A program made the translations under genes and the position numbers. The notes below the pieces were generated by a model. That model was given only the letters and a program-made list of their open reading frames with translations, searched no databases and was not told the origin of the DNA. Of a DNA stretch of 64,000 nucleotides, positions 38,301 through 47,300 are shown in pieces; within the stretch, counting starts at the first letter, position 1, and every line of letters starts with the position of its first letter. The DNA is taken from assembly GCA_965140765.1 (NCBI GenBank), contig OZ223308.1:1-64000 (forward strand), read 5' to 3'. The DNA comes from Sunxiuqinia sp963678245 (GTDB lineage: Bacteria; Bacteroidota; Bacteroidia; Bacteroidales; Prolixibacteraceae).

Positions 38301-38659
38301 TGACAACAAACTCCGATTTTTACGGAGCCTACATTCGCTCAGCATATTATATCCGATCAGGCGAAGGAGACAAAATAGCTACCTGGAATGTGCCCATCAA
38401 GGATGCCGGCTATTACGATGTTTATGCCTTCGTGTATAAAGAAGATCGTCGTCGTAGAAATAATGATGGCGAATACCACTTCATTGTGCATCACGATGAT
38501 GGTGATGAGGATGCCTTGGTCGAATTAAAAAGTGCTGAAGATGGATGGAACCATCTTGGAGGTTTCTATTTTTCACCGGACACTGCAGTAATTGAATTGA
38601 CAAACCAGTCGGAATCGCGAATGGTAGTTGCCGATGCCGTTAAATTGATAAAACAATAA
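35336..38659 (+). CDS. ABC-2-type permease fused to an inactive M1-peptidase-like domain and a golvesin-like domain
   Basis: The 1107-residue protein has three parts. Residues 1-~290 hold about seven membrane segments of an ABC-2 permease (RSWFFRIFAILAILFITFF, VVQAVIAIFLASDFL and others). The next ~600 residues resemble the extracytoplasmic M1-aminopeptidase-like domain found on some Bacteroidota permeases, with an N-terminal beta domain, then YPFERLSLVEVPIQFYSYER where the GAMEN region would be. I find no HExxH anywhere, so it should not be a peptidase. The C-terminal ~110 residues (GAYIRSAYYIRSGEG to VVADAVKLIK) look like a golvesin/Xly carbohydrate-binding-type beta domain. It follows the ABC ATPase by 17 bp and overlaps the preferred TolC start region by context, suggesting one transport unit. 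Confidence 0.85.
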   Translation: MISIHNIRSIARYETKTLLRSWFFRIFAILAILFITFFNFGVLIESNGGAGEWSIKGLPSVIPYVNLLFLNVVQAVIAIFLASDFLKRDKKLDTTEVIYMRAMTNGEYVIGKTLGNLVVFIVLNLIILAIALLFNLITTNTGVNGMAYLYYFLVISIPTLVFIMGLSFLIMSLIRNQAVTFVVLLGYVAISLFYLQDKFYYLFDYMAFNIPLTFSDFVGFGNLTAILVHRGMYFSFGVAFIFYTILLLKRLSHSEVMRIFSFGFGTLALAGGILLGSVHVGSFTKDQGLREEMISLNDEYLDLKQLSISSYNIQLEHTGQTITCTTKLKAVNEANEVNSKVLFSLNPGLELKQITIGGKNQAFERNLSLVELKDFQVAPGEKLELIFTYQGKINEAACFLDIDDETRQQAYRNMMYQIDKRYAFITPNYVLLTREANWYPIPGVGFGKENKQWVARQFSDYRLEVTTHNGLTAISQGVVEEDKHKFVFTNSHAQSQISIAIGNYEKINQEIDGLDFNIYYRKGHDYFSDFFEEIKDTIPSVITEVLQDFERDVDLYYPFERLSLVEVPIQFYSYERVLTGTREQIQPEMILFPEKGLLVSEADFNGRMNQRRRWGRGNDENLTPQEKKIRILQNFLATFTQEQGRPDINRSQGEFEIEETDNALYAFPLFYNYAFYISSERWPVTDRVFEAYKKQASNNPRMGWMRDLQGMSEDEQGNLALLSQSFEEILNNPEQKLIVDNVIQLKGKALFSIIKTKAKEEAFEDFLYSYLNQVKFSASTIDEFNDAIQNEFGIDLIPYMEDWFSSTKLPAFLIGHVDAVNVLDGDQLKTMVKFKVSNTEDVEGIISADFRLGGGGRFGGRGGSPETISKLIHLDGNQTKQVSYLLSGTPRGLSINTLTSKNIPSEIRLQLDNIEEDKKAVPYEGIAEVDVPVRIAEDNEIILDNEDPGFEVKGEAETSLLRRLLIQETESTTKYEGFSGWRPPRTWTLTTNSDFYGAYIRSAYYIRSGEGDKIATWNVPIKDAGYYDVYAFVYKEDRRRRNNDGEYHFIVHHDDGDEDALVELKSAEDGWNHLGGFYFSPDTAVIELTNQSESRMVVADAVKLIKQ

Positions 38660-38668
38660 TTGATACCT

Positions 38669-40153
38669 ATGAAACTCATTTTTACAAAACTTAAGATTCT
38701 TGTTCTGCTGACAGCTTTTCCCGGAGCACTGGCTTTTGGGCAGCAGCTTTTGAGCTTGGAGAATGCGCTGGATATTGCTTCGCAGAATAGCCCGGACATC
38801 CGTATTTCGCTATTAAATTTGGAACGTTCGCAAGAATCGCTCAATGCCCAGAAAGCAGCCCTAAAATCGCAGTTTACCCTCAGCTTGAACCCGGTTGATT
38901 TTAGTCGAACCCGTTCGTTCGACGATTTCTCATCAACCTGGTACACCAACGAATCATTTGGCTCATCGGGAACCTTTACCGTTTCACAACCTGTTTTATG
39001 GACTGATGGAACCGTGCAATTGGTGAATCGGTTTGGTTGGCAAAAAAATATCAACGATGTAACTAACCGGGAGGATCGGGCATTCACGAACAATCTATAC
39101 CTCAGCCTCACTCAACCATTATTTACTTACAATCGGCTCAAACTTCAACTAAAAGAACTTCAGCTCGATTTGGAAAACTCGAACCTGAGTTACGCCATGC
39201 AAAAACTGAATCTGGAGAAACTGGTTACCCAGTATTTTTACAATGTGTATATGGCACAAATGAGTTTAACCATTGCCAAGGATGAAATGGAAAACACCAA
39301 GAAAAGCTACGAGATAACCAAGAACAAAGTTGAAGCCGGATTGGCAGCGAGAGAAGAGCTTTACCAGGCAGAACTGAACTATGCAACAGCCGAGTCTGGT
39401 TTGCAAAACAAACGGGTGAGTTTGGAGAATTATAAAGATCAATTCAAACAATACATCGGCATGGATATTTTCGAAGAAATTTCAGTCATGACCAATGTGG
39501 ATGCGAATGCTGTTGATGTTGATTTAAAAAAGGCAATCGATTATGGGTTGGCTTCCCGGATGGAGCTGCGCCAGCGGGAGATTGATATTGAAAACTCGCA
39601 GTTTGATTTGATTCAAACAAAAGCAATAAATGAATTTAAAGGCGAGATGAACCTTTCTGTTGGAATAATCGGTGAAGACCGCGTAGTTGGTAATGTTTAC
39701 AACAATCCAACGAACAATCCCCGGGTGTCCCTTTCATTCAATGTGCCACTGTTTGACTGGGGTGAGAAAAAGTCTAGAATTAAAGCACAGGAAGCAGTTC
39801 TTAAAACGCGGGAACTCAATCTTGAGAATCAGGAAACACAAATCGTGATTGATATTCGCCAGGTTTATCGTTCGCTTCAAAACTTAAAAACACAGATTGA
39901 TATTGCCAAACAAAACGAAAAGAATGCTCAGTTAACCTACGAAATTAATCTGGAACGCTATGCCAACGGCGATCTCACCAGCATGGATTTGAACCTCTAT
40001 CAAACACAGCTGTCGGAGAAAAAGATGGCTTACGCGCAATCTTTAATCGATTATAAAATAGAGCTGTTGAATCTGAAAATTCAAACCCTTTACGATTTTG
40101 AAAAAAGTCAAGGTATTGTTCCTGAGGAATTAATGAAGAAAAGTAATAACTAA
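38669..40153 (+). CDS. TolC-family outer membrane efflux protein
   Basis: This is a 494-residue outer membrane channel that completes tripartite pumps. It has a signal peptide (ILVLLTAFPGALAFG) and a typical start, LSLENALDIASQNSPDIRISLLNLERSQ. Two long helical coiled-coil halves contain internal similarity (KLQLKELQLDLENSNLSY and later NEKNAQLTYEINLERYANG). ATG at 38669 is chosen over a TTG three codons upstream because the signal peptide follows directly. It lies 9 bp after the ABC permease and 26 bp before the adaptor gene, so it serves this cluster. Confidence 0.93.
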   Translation: MKLIFTKLKILVLLTAFPGALAFGQQLLSLENALDIASQNSPDIRISLLNLERSQESLNAQKAALKSQFTLSLNPVDFSRTRSFDDFSSTWYTNESFGSSGTFTVSQPVLWTDGTVQLVNRFGWQKNINDVTNREDRAFTNNLYLSLTQPLFTYNRLKLQLKELQLDLENSNLSYAMQKLNLEKLVTQYFYNVYMAQMSLTIAKDEMENTKKSYEITKNKVEAGLAAREELYQAELNYATAESGLQNKRVSLENYKDQFKQYIGMDIFEEISVMTNVDANAVDVDLKKAIDYGLASRMELRQREIDIENSQFDLIQTKAINEFKGEMNLSVGIIGEDRVVGNVYNNPTNNPRVSLSFNVPLFDWGEKKSRIKAQEAVLKTRELNLENQETQIVIDIRQVYRSLQNLKTQIDIAKQNEKNAQLTYEINLERYANGDLTSMDLNLYQTQLSEKKMAYAQSLIDYKIELLNLKIQTLYDFEKSQGIVPEELMKKSNN

Positions 40154-40179
40154 AACCATCCATCATAAAACGCAAATCA

Positions 40180-41238
40180 ATGAAAATAACGAATTTCTAT
40201 ATCATCAGTATTATTGCGCTGCTCGGCTTGTCAGCCTGCAATAATCAAAGTGCTGACTCGGAAACTGAAGTGGCCATTCCTGTTTCGGTTGAGGATTTAA
40301 AACCCAGCTTTATTGAGCAAACGATAAATACCACAGGAACAGTGGCCGCAACCCAAGAGGCGACATTGACGACAGAGATGGGCGGCCGCTATTATTTAGC
40401 CTCCAATCCTCGTACGGGAAAACCGTTCCGATTGGGCGATCAGGTTGCTAAAGGGCAGGTAGTTGTAGAACTGGAAGATGAAGAATACACGAATAACTTA
40501 GGCTTGGAGGCGAAGGAACTTAACCTAAAAATATCGGAACAAACTTACACCAAGCAAAAATCACTTTTCGATAAAGGTGGTGTAACCCAGAGTGAACTAA
40601 GCAATGCTGAAGTGTCGGCTGTAAACGCCCGCGATAGTTATGCGCTGGCTAAAATTCAGTTAGAAAAAATGAAAGTTCGCGCACCGTTTAAAGGAGTGAT
40701 CACCGAATTGCCACATTTTACCGCAGGAACTAAAGTGGCCAGCGGAACAGCTGTTGTTAGTCTGATGAGTTACGAACAACTCCAATTGGAGGTTAATTTG
40801 CCCGAGAAATATATCAACAAGATTGAGCAAAACCAAAACGTAAGGGTTATGAATTACACCTTGCCCGAAGATACCTTGCAGGGAGTTGTTCGCGAATTAT
40901 CTCCGGCAATCAGCACCGAGACCCGAACATTTAAAGGAAAGTTGAGCATTGAGAATGAAGCACTGAAGCTGCGACCGGGAATGTTTGTTCAAGCTGAAAT
41001 TATTCTTGATAGACGCGATAGTGTGATTGTTATTCCGAAAGATGTCATTGTTTCGAACCAACGTGGCAAATCTGTTTTTATCGTACAAAAAGGAACTGCG
41101 GAACAAAAGCAAGTAACCCTGGGGTATGAAGATCAGGATAAAGTGGAAATCACTTCCGGCTTAAAAACAAACGATCGTCTCGTGGTAAAGGGATTTGAGA
41201 CCCTGCGTGACCGTTCCAAAGTAAAAATCATCAAATAG
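40180..41238 (+). CDS. RND efflux periplasmic adaptor (membrane fusion protein), lipoprotein
   Basis: The 352-residue adaptor links inner-membrane pump and TolC channel. The signal ends in the lipobox LSAC, so Cys20 is probably lipidated. A lipoyl-like hairpin domain (FRLGDQVAKGQVVVELEDEEYTNNL ... VRAPFKGVITELPHFTAGTKVASGTAV) flanks a short alpha hairpin, followed by beta-barrel (RVMNYTLPEDTLQGVV) and membrane-proximal domains (VIPKDVIVSNQRGKSVFIV). This order and length are normal for HlyD/AcrA-type adaptors. Being the only adaptor in the operon, it is likely shared by the classical and fused RND pumps. 12 bp before the RND gene. Confidence 0.93.
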   Translation: MKITNFYIISIIALLGLSACNNQSADSETEVAIPVSVEDLKPSFIEQTINTTGTVAATQEATLTTEMGGRYYLASNPRTGKPFRLGDQVAKGQVVVELEDEEYTNNLGLEAKELNLKISEQTYTKQKSLFDKGGVTQSELSNAEVSAVNARDSYALAKIQLEKMKVRAPFKGVITELPHFTAGTKVASGTAVVSLMSYEQLQLEVNLPEKYINKIEQNQNVRVMNYTLPEDTLQGVVRELSPAISTETRTFKGKLSIENEALKLRPGMFVQAEIILDRRDSVIVIPKDVIVSNQRGKSVFIVQKGTAEQKQVTLGYEDQDKVEITSGLKTNDRLVVKGFETLRDRSKVKIIK

Positions 41239-41250
41239 AAAGGAAATATC

Positions 41251-44200
41251 GTGAAGAAGTTAAGCGAATTTTCGGTCAACTACCCGGTTACTATTCTGAT
41301 GATGGTACTTGGAGTCGTTCTGCTCGGGTACATTTCGTACGATAAGCTGGGTGTCGATCTGTTTCCGGATTTGAACAACCCTCGCCTCTTTGTTGAGCTC
41401 GAGTCGGGTGAGCGTCCGCCGGAAGAAATGGAGTCCCAGTTTGTGGAGAATCTTGAAGCACTGGCTATCCGGCAATCAGATGTTGTTCAGGTTTCTTCGG
41501 TATCAAAAGTTGGCAGTGCCCAAATTACAGTTGAATATGCCTGGAACAAGGATATGGACGATGCTTTTCTGGATTTACAGAAAGCAGTGACTTCATTTGC
41601 CCAAAACCGGGAAATAGATGAGATCAATATAACGCAGCACGATCCAAACACATCGCCGGTAATGCTTTTGGGATTGAGCAATCCATCCATTGACGATATG
41701 AACGAGCTGCGCAAGGTGGCTGAAAACTATATCCGTAATGAGTTGATCCGCCTGGAAGGGGTTGCCGAAGTTGAAGTTTCGGGTGATGAAGATGTCGAAG
41801 TTTTGATTGAAACCAATGAGTACCTTTTGGATGCCTTTGGACTGACAATGGATGAAATCAGCAATCGGATTGGAAGTTTCAACCAGAGTATCTCAGGCGG
41901 AAGCATCGAGGAAATGGGATTACGTTATGTGGTGAAAGGCATAAGCTTGTTAACCGATATTGAAGATTTCGAAAACGTCATCGTCGGCTACAAGCAGGTG
42001 ATGGCTGATAATACGGAGGCAGCCTATGCCCCGATCTATTTGCGTGAAGTAGCCCAAGTTAGTTTTCAAAATAAGGAGCCCGACAACATCGTCAGGCTAA
42101 ACGGAAAGCGTTGTTTGGGGCTTTCAATTTATAAAGAAACAAAGTTCAATACCGTAAAAGCGGTTGATGAAATCAACAAAGCCATTGTTGATGTTGAAAA
42201 AGCGTTGCCCGGCTACCAGTTGCAGATGGTAACCAACCAGGGAAGCTTTATCAGCGATGCGATTAACGAAGTGGAGGAATCTGCCTTGCTCGGTATTTTG
42301 TTGGCAGTTATCGTCTTGTTTATTTTCTTGCGTCGCGTAGGAAGCACGTTAATTATTAGCATTGCCATCCCAATTTCCATTATTGCCACCTTCAATCTGA
42401 TGTATTTTAATGGCCTGACTTTGAATATTATGACCTTGGGAGGGCTGGCTCTTGGAGCCGGTATGTTGGTTGATAATGCCATTGTGGTGATGGAAAACAT
42501 ATTCCGAAATCATGAGTCGGGGATGTCGGTGCGCGAAGCGGCAATCACCGGAACCTCGCAAGTTAGCGGAGCCATCACGGCATCAACTATTACCACCATC
42601 ATCGTATTTTTGCCCATTGTTTATCTACACGGTGCTTCCGGCGAATTGTTTAAAGATCAAGCATGGACAGTAGCCTTTTCGTTGGTGTCTTCCTTGGCTG
42701 TAGCCATTTTGGTTATTCCCATGTTGTTTAATCTGTTTTATAAGAAAAAGAAGCGGACAGTTAAGAATCGTTCGGTACAAGTAAAAGGCTATGGTCGTTT
42801 TTTAGCGAAAGTATTAAAAATGAAGTGGCTGGTTATTCTGTTTGCTCTTGCCTTGGTCGGTGCATCAGCGTTATTGCTTCCATTTATTGGGACTGAATTT
42901 ATGCCGAAAACGGAGACACGGGAATTTAGTATGGAAATTCGAATGCAGGAAGGAACCCGGATCGAGCGAACAACTGCTGCCGTTGAAAATCTGGAACAAG
43001 TGGTTGCCGGGTTGTTGGGAGAAAATCTGGAAACCGTTTATAGTCATATTGGCCCATCAAGTGGCATTAGCAGTTCGGCTTCAGCAATTTTTGAAGGAGA
43101 AAACACAGCCACTATTAAACTCATTTTAAAGCCTGAAAGTAGCATAGCTTCATCAGCAGCAATCCAAAAAATCAGTCATGCGATTGGTGAGATTCCTGGC
43201 ATGGAAATAAGCTATCAACAAGATGAGACTGCTTTGAAAAGCATTATGGGAACCGATGAAGCTCCCGTGGTAATCGAAATAGAAGGCGAAGACCTGCAAG
43301 TGATTGAATCGTTAACCGCGGAAGTTAAGAGCATGGTTCAGGATCTGCCGGGAATGTACAATTTTGAATCATCAATGGAAGAAGGTTCTCCTGAAGTTGA
43401 GATCGTTGTAGATCGGCTACGCGCCGGAATGTATAACCTGAGTGTTAGTAACATCGTGTCGCAAATTCAGGTACAGTTAGAAGGGAAAGATGCGGGGCAG
43501 GTTGAGCGTCAGGGAGAAATGCAGAACATTAGCATTAAGCTACCGGATAAAGGCTTGTCGCAAATTGAAGAATTGACAATCACCAGTGGCAATCAGGAAT
43601 TTATGGTAAGTGAGCTGGCTGAGGTCAGAATCGGACAATCGCCTAAAGAAGTGTATCGCCGTAACCAAAGTCGGATTGGAAAAATATCTGCTCAACTGGA
43701 AAAAGATGTCCCCTTGGATCAAGCGGTCAGCAAAATTCGAGAAGCCATCAAGCCGTTGAGTATTCCTCCGGATTACAAGGTAAACATCAGTGGTGAAGAA
43801 GAAAAGCGACAGGAATCCATGTCGAGCCTGAGTTTTGCCTTGATATTATCCATCGTTTTGGTGTATATGGTTTTAGCTTCGCAATTTGAATCGCTGCTTC
43901 ATCCGTTCACCATTTTATTGACTATACCGCTGGCTGTGGTTGGTTCTGTTTTGGTGTTCTTCCTGTTAGGAAAAACACTTAACATTATGGCTTACATTGG
44001 TATCATTATGCTGGTCGGGATTGCGGTAAACGACTCCATCATTTTTGTTGACCGTATTTTGCAACTTCGAAATGAAGGTATGCAACGTATGGAGGCCATT
44101 TTGCAAGCCGGTCAACAACGGATTCGCCCGATCATCATGACCAGTTTAACAACCATTCTGGCTTTATTTCCATTGACTTTAGGAATTGGCGAAAGTGCTT

Positions 44201-44343
44201 CGCTTCGTTCACCAATGGCTTTGGCGGTTATTGGAGGATTGGTTACGTCAACCATATTGACTTTGGTGGTTATTCCATGTATGTACGAAGCCGTTGAAGC
44301 CATCAGAGACCGATTAAAAAAAGAGCCAAAACCAATTGGATAA
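41251..44343 (+). CDS. RND efflux pump, inner membrane subunit (HAE1-like)
   Basis: The 1030-residue protein has the standard RND layout: TM1 (VTILMMVLGVVLLGYISYDKL), a large periplasmic loop, TM2-6 around 330-490, TM7, a second loop and TM8-12 to the end. TM4 contains GLALGAGMLVDNAIVVMEN, the proton-relay region, with D followed by N, as in many HAE1-type pumps; TM10 has GIAVNDSIIFVD. Such pumps exchange protons for drugs, bile acids or lipids; the substrate here is not known. Start is GTG with AAAGGAAAT upstream. It ends 14 bp before the fused RND-ABC gene. Confidence 0.94.
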   Translation: MKKLSEFSVNYPVTILMMVLGVVLLGYISYDKLGVDLFPDLNNPRLFVELESGERPPEEMESQFVENLEALAIRQSDVVQVSSVSKVGSAQITVEYAWNKDMDDAFLDLQKAVTSFAQNREIDEINITQHDPNTSPVMLLGLSNPSIDDMNELRKVAENYIRNELIRLEGVAEVEVSGDEDVEVLIETNEYLLDAFGLTMDEISNRIGSFNQSISGGSIEEMGLRYVVKGISLLTDIEDFENVIVGYKQVMADNTEAAYAPIYLREVAQVSFQNKEPDNIVRLNGKRCLGLSIYKETKFNTVKAVDEINKAIVDVEKALPGYQLQMVTNQGSFISDAINEVEESALLGILLAVIVLFIFLRRVGSTLIISIAIPISIIATFNLMYFNGLTLNIMTLGGLALGAGMLVDNAIVVMENIFRNHESGMSVREAAITGTSQVSGAITASTITTIIVFLPIVYLHGASGELFKDQAWTVAFSLVSSLAVAILVIPMLFNLFYKKKKRTVKNRSVQVKGYGRFLAKVLKMKWLVILFALALVGASALLLPFIGTEFMPKTETREFSMEIRMQEGTRIERTTAAVENLEQVVAGLLGENLETVYSHIGPSSGISSSASAIFEGENTATIKLILKPESSIASSAAIQKISHAIGEIPGMEISYQQDETALKSIMGTDEAPVVIEIEGEDLQVIESLTAEVKSMVQDLPGMYNFESSMEEGSPEVEIVVDRLRAGMYNLSVSNIVSQIQVQLEGKDAGQVERQGEMQNISIKLPDKGLSQIEELTITSGNQEFMVSELAEVRIGQSPKEVYRRNQSRIGKISAQLEKDVPLDQAVSKIREAIKPLSIPPDYKVNISGEEEKRQESMSSLSFALILSIVLVYMVLASQFESLLHPFTILLTIPLAVVGSVLVFFLLGKTLNIMAYIGIIMLVGIAVNDSIIFVDRILQLRNEGMQRMEAILQAGQQRIRPIIMTSLTTILALFPLTLGIGESASLRSPMALAVIGGLVTSTILTLVVIPCMYEAVEAIRDRLKKEPKPIG

Positions 44344-44357
44344 TTGAGGAGATAAGG

Positions 44358-47300
44358 ATGAAATTTATAATCGATAGAAAGACCCTGATCAGCATGTTGT
44401 TTATTGGACTGACCCTTCTGGGCTACGTGTCTTATAAACAGTTGGGTGTTGAATTATTGCCCAATGCGGAGCTTCCCTTCTTGTTCGTTCAGGCGGTATC
44501 TAACCAGGAGGCTGATCCCGAATATCTTGAAAATGAAGTCGTCATTCCTATCGAAGGTGCTGTTGGCACCTTGGAAGGTATCGAGTCGCTAGAGTCGAAT
44601 ATCACCTCCCGAATGGGGACGGTCGTTGTTTATTACCAGAAAGATGTCGATTTCAGTTTTGCCTATCTCAAGCTACAGGAAAAGATAAACGAGATACAAG
44701 GAGACCTGCCTGACGGTGTGCGTGTTAGCGTAAATCGTGTTGACCTCTCACAAATGAACAACCAGTTTATGGAATTGCAGGCTCGCGGAAGTGGTGGAGT
44801 CGATCGGGTACGCAATATTGTTGATCAGGAAATAGCTCCTGATCTGGAGAATCTGGATGGCATTGCGGGTGTCAATGTGTTTGGTGGTCGTGAAAAATCC
44901 ATCGAGGTTATTCTGGATATGGATGCCTGTGAAGCATACAACATTACACCGGCACAGGTTCGTTCGTTGCTTTCTCAAAACTCACAATCACGCACTTATG
45001 TTGGCAACCTGAAAGAAAGCGATAAACTTTACTTTGTGCATGTAACTGCCGAATACGATCGGGTTAGTGAGCTGGAAAACTTAGTGGTGTCTGATGGACC
45101 AATCTTGCTGAAAGATATCGCAAAAGTTCGTTTTGGAGTAAAAGAAGAAACAAGCTACAGCCGGGTGAATGGGAAAGATGCAATTACCATTCGTTTGATC
45201 AACGATTCGCAGGTCAACCAGATTGAGCTATCGCATAAAACCCAGGAACTGGTTGAAAAACTTAATGAGAAGCTGGCCCGTAAGGATGTGGAGTTGTTCA
45301 TTCAGGATAACTCCGCTGAAACCATGGAAGACAATATCGACCAAATCATCAACCTGGCTTTGGTTGGTGGATTGATGGCCGTGTTTGTACTGTGGATGTT
45401 TTTGCGAAATGTGCGTATTGTCGCATTTATTGCGCTGGCAATTCCAATTTCAGTATTCACTGCTTTCAACCTGTTTTATTCCTACGATATTACCCTGAAC
45501 AGCCTGACACTGGTTGGTATGGCACTCGCCATTGGCATGCTGCTCGACAATAGTGTGGTGGTACTTGAAAATATTTATCGACTCGCCGGAAAAGGAGTAG
45601 ATCCGGATTCGGCGGTCACGCAAGGGACATCCGAAGTTTGGCGTTCTATCCTGGCAGCAACCTTAACGACGATTACGGTGTTCTTGCCCTTTGTTTTTTC
45701 AACCAATTTCATGATTGAAATGCTGGGAAAAAATGTCGGTATTTCCATCATTTCAACCTTGGTAGTTTCGTTGGTTGTAGCATTGTTATTGGTACCAATG
45801 GCTGTCCACTATATTCTGAAAAGAAAACGCGGCAAAGAGATCTCCTTTGAAAAGGTGACCACCAACAACCGGATGGTGCAGGTATACTTATTGCTGCTGA
45901 AATCGTGCATGCGCTACCCCACAAGTACTGTTTTGGGTGCTGTGCTTATCTTCTTTGTTACCATTTTTGTCAGTTTGGCCATTAGTGTTAGCTCTCTGCA
46001 AGAAGTTGAAGAAGACCAAATTCAATTGTATGTGACCATGCCATCAGGCTCGAGTCTTGAAGTAACAGATGAAACAGTAACTAAGATTGAAGAAAAACTG
46101 GCAGAAGTTAACGAGAAATTGGATGTGGTGAGTACCATTGAAGAGGAAAAAGCAGTTGTTTCGTTAACGCTGGTTGAAGATTATGAAGAGGTTGATGGCC
46201 GATCATTTGCCGAAATAAAGTCAGCCGTAAATGATCTAACAAAAAATATCGGTTCAGCGGAAATCTCCTTCGAACAAAGCCAGTCAAGTGGTGGTGGAGG
46301 CGGTGGCTTTAGTGGCGGACGGAACATGATGGGCAATTTTCAACGGATGTTGGGAATTGGTTCCGAAGAAGAAAAAATTGTATTGAAAGGTCAGGATTTC
46401 GTCATGATGCAAACGGTGGCCGAAGACATTGAATATTTTCTGGATGACCTGGATTTTATTAACCGCGTGCGACTGAATGTATCAGACAACCGACCGGAAG
46501 TTCATATGCTATTTGATCCGCTGTTAATGACGGAATACAATATTAGCATGGGACAGGTGGCTAGTGAACTGAATTCCTTTTCAGGCGAAATTTCTACCGG
46601 CGTACAGTTTAATCAGGGAGTAGATGAATACGAAATAATTATCAAGCAAGGCGAAGAAGACCCACTGGAAGAAGATATGCGTACCATGGATGACTTGAAA
46701 GTTTTGCAGGTAAGTGATGCCTCGGGAGGCTTGCACGATCTGCAGGAGTTTACTCAGTTGGTTTACGCTCGGGGGTTGGCAGGAATCAATCGGGTAAACC
46801 AGGAAAAGCAAATCGAAATTACCTATAGCCTGAATAATGAAGCTCAGCAATCGAAGGACTTGCTGGAGTCTTATCGCTACGAAATCGATGCGCTGGTTGC
46901 CAATTACAACTTCCCGTCAGGGGTGGCCGCTGAAGTGATCCATGAAGAGGACGATCTTGGCGAATTTAAGTTTTTAATCTTGGCTGCCATCATTTTAATT
47001 TTCATGATTTTGGCATCGGTATTCGAATCTTTTGCAACGCCTTTTGTGTTGTTGTTCTCCATTCCGCTTGCAGCAATCGGTTCGCTATTGGCTTTGATTA
47101 TTACCGGCAACAGTCTTTTTAATGCCAATACGATGATCGGCTTCCTGATCTTATTGGGTGTGGTGGTTAACAACGGGATCATTCTGATTGATTACAGCAA
47201 TATCTTGCGCAAGCGAGGATATCGACGTTCCCGGGCGTTAATGACAGCCGGATTGTCGCGGGTTCGCCCAATCCTGATTACAGCCATTACCACCATTGTT

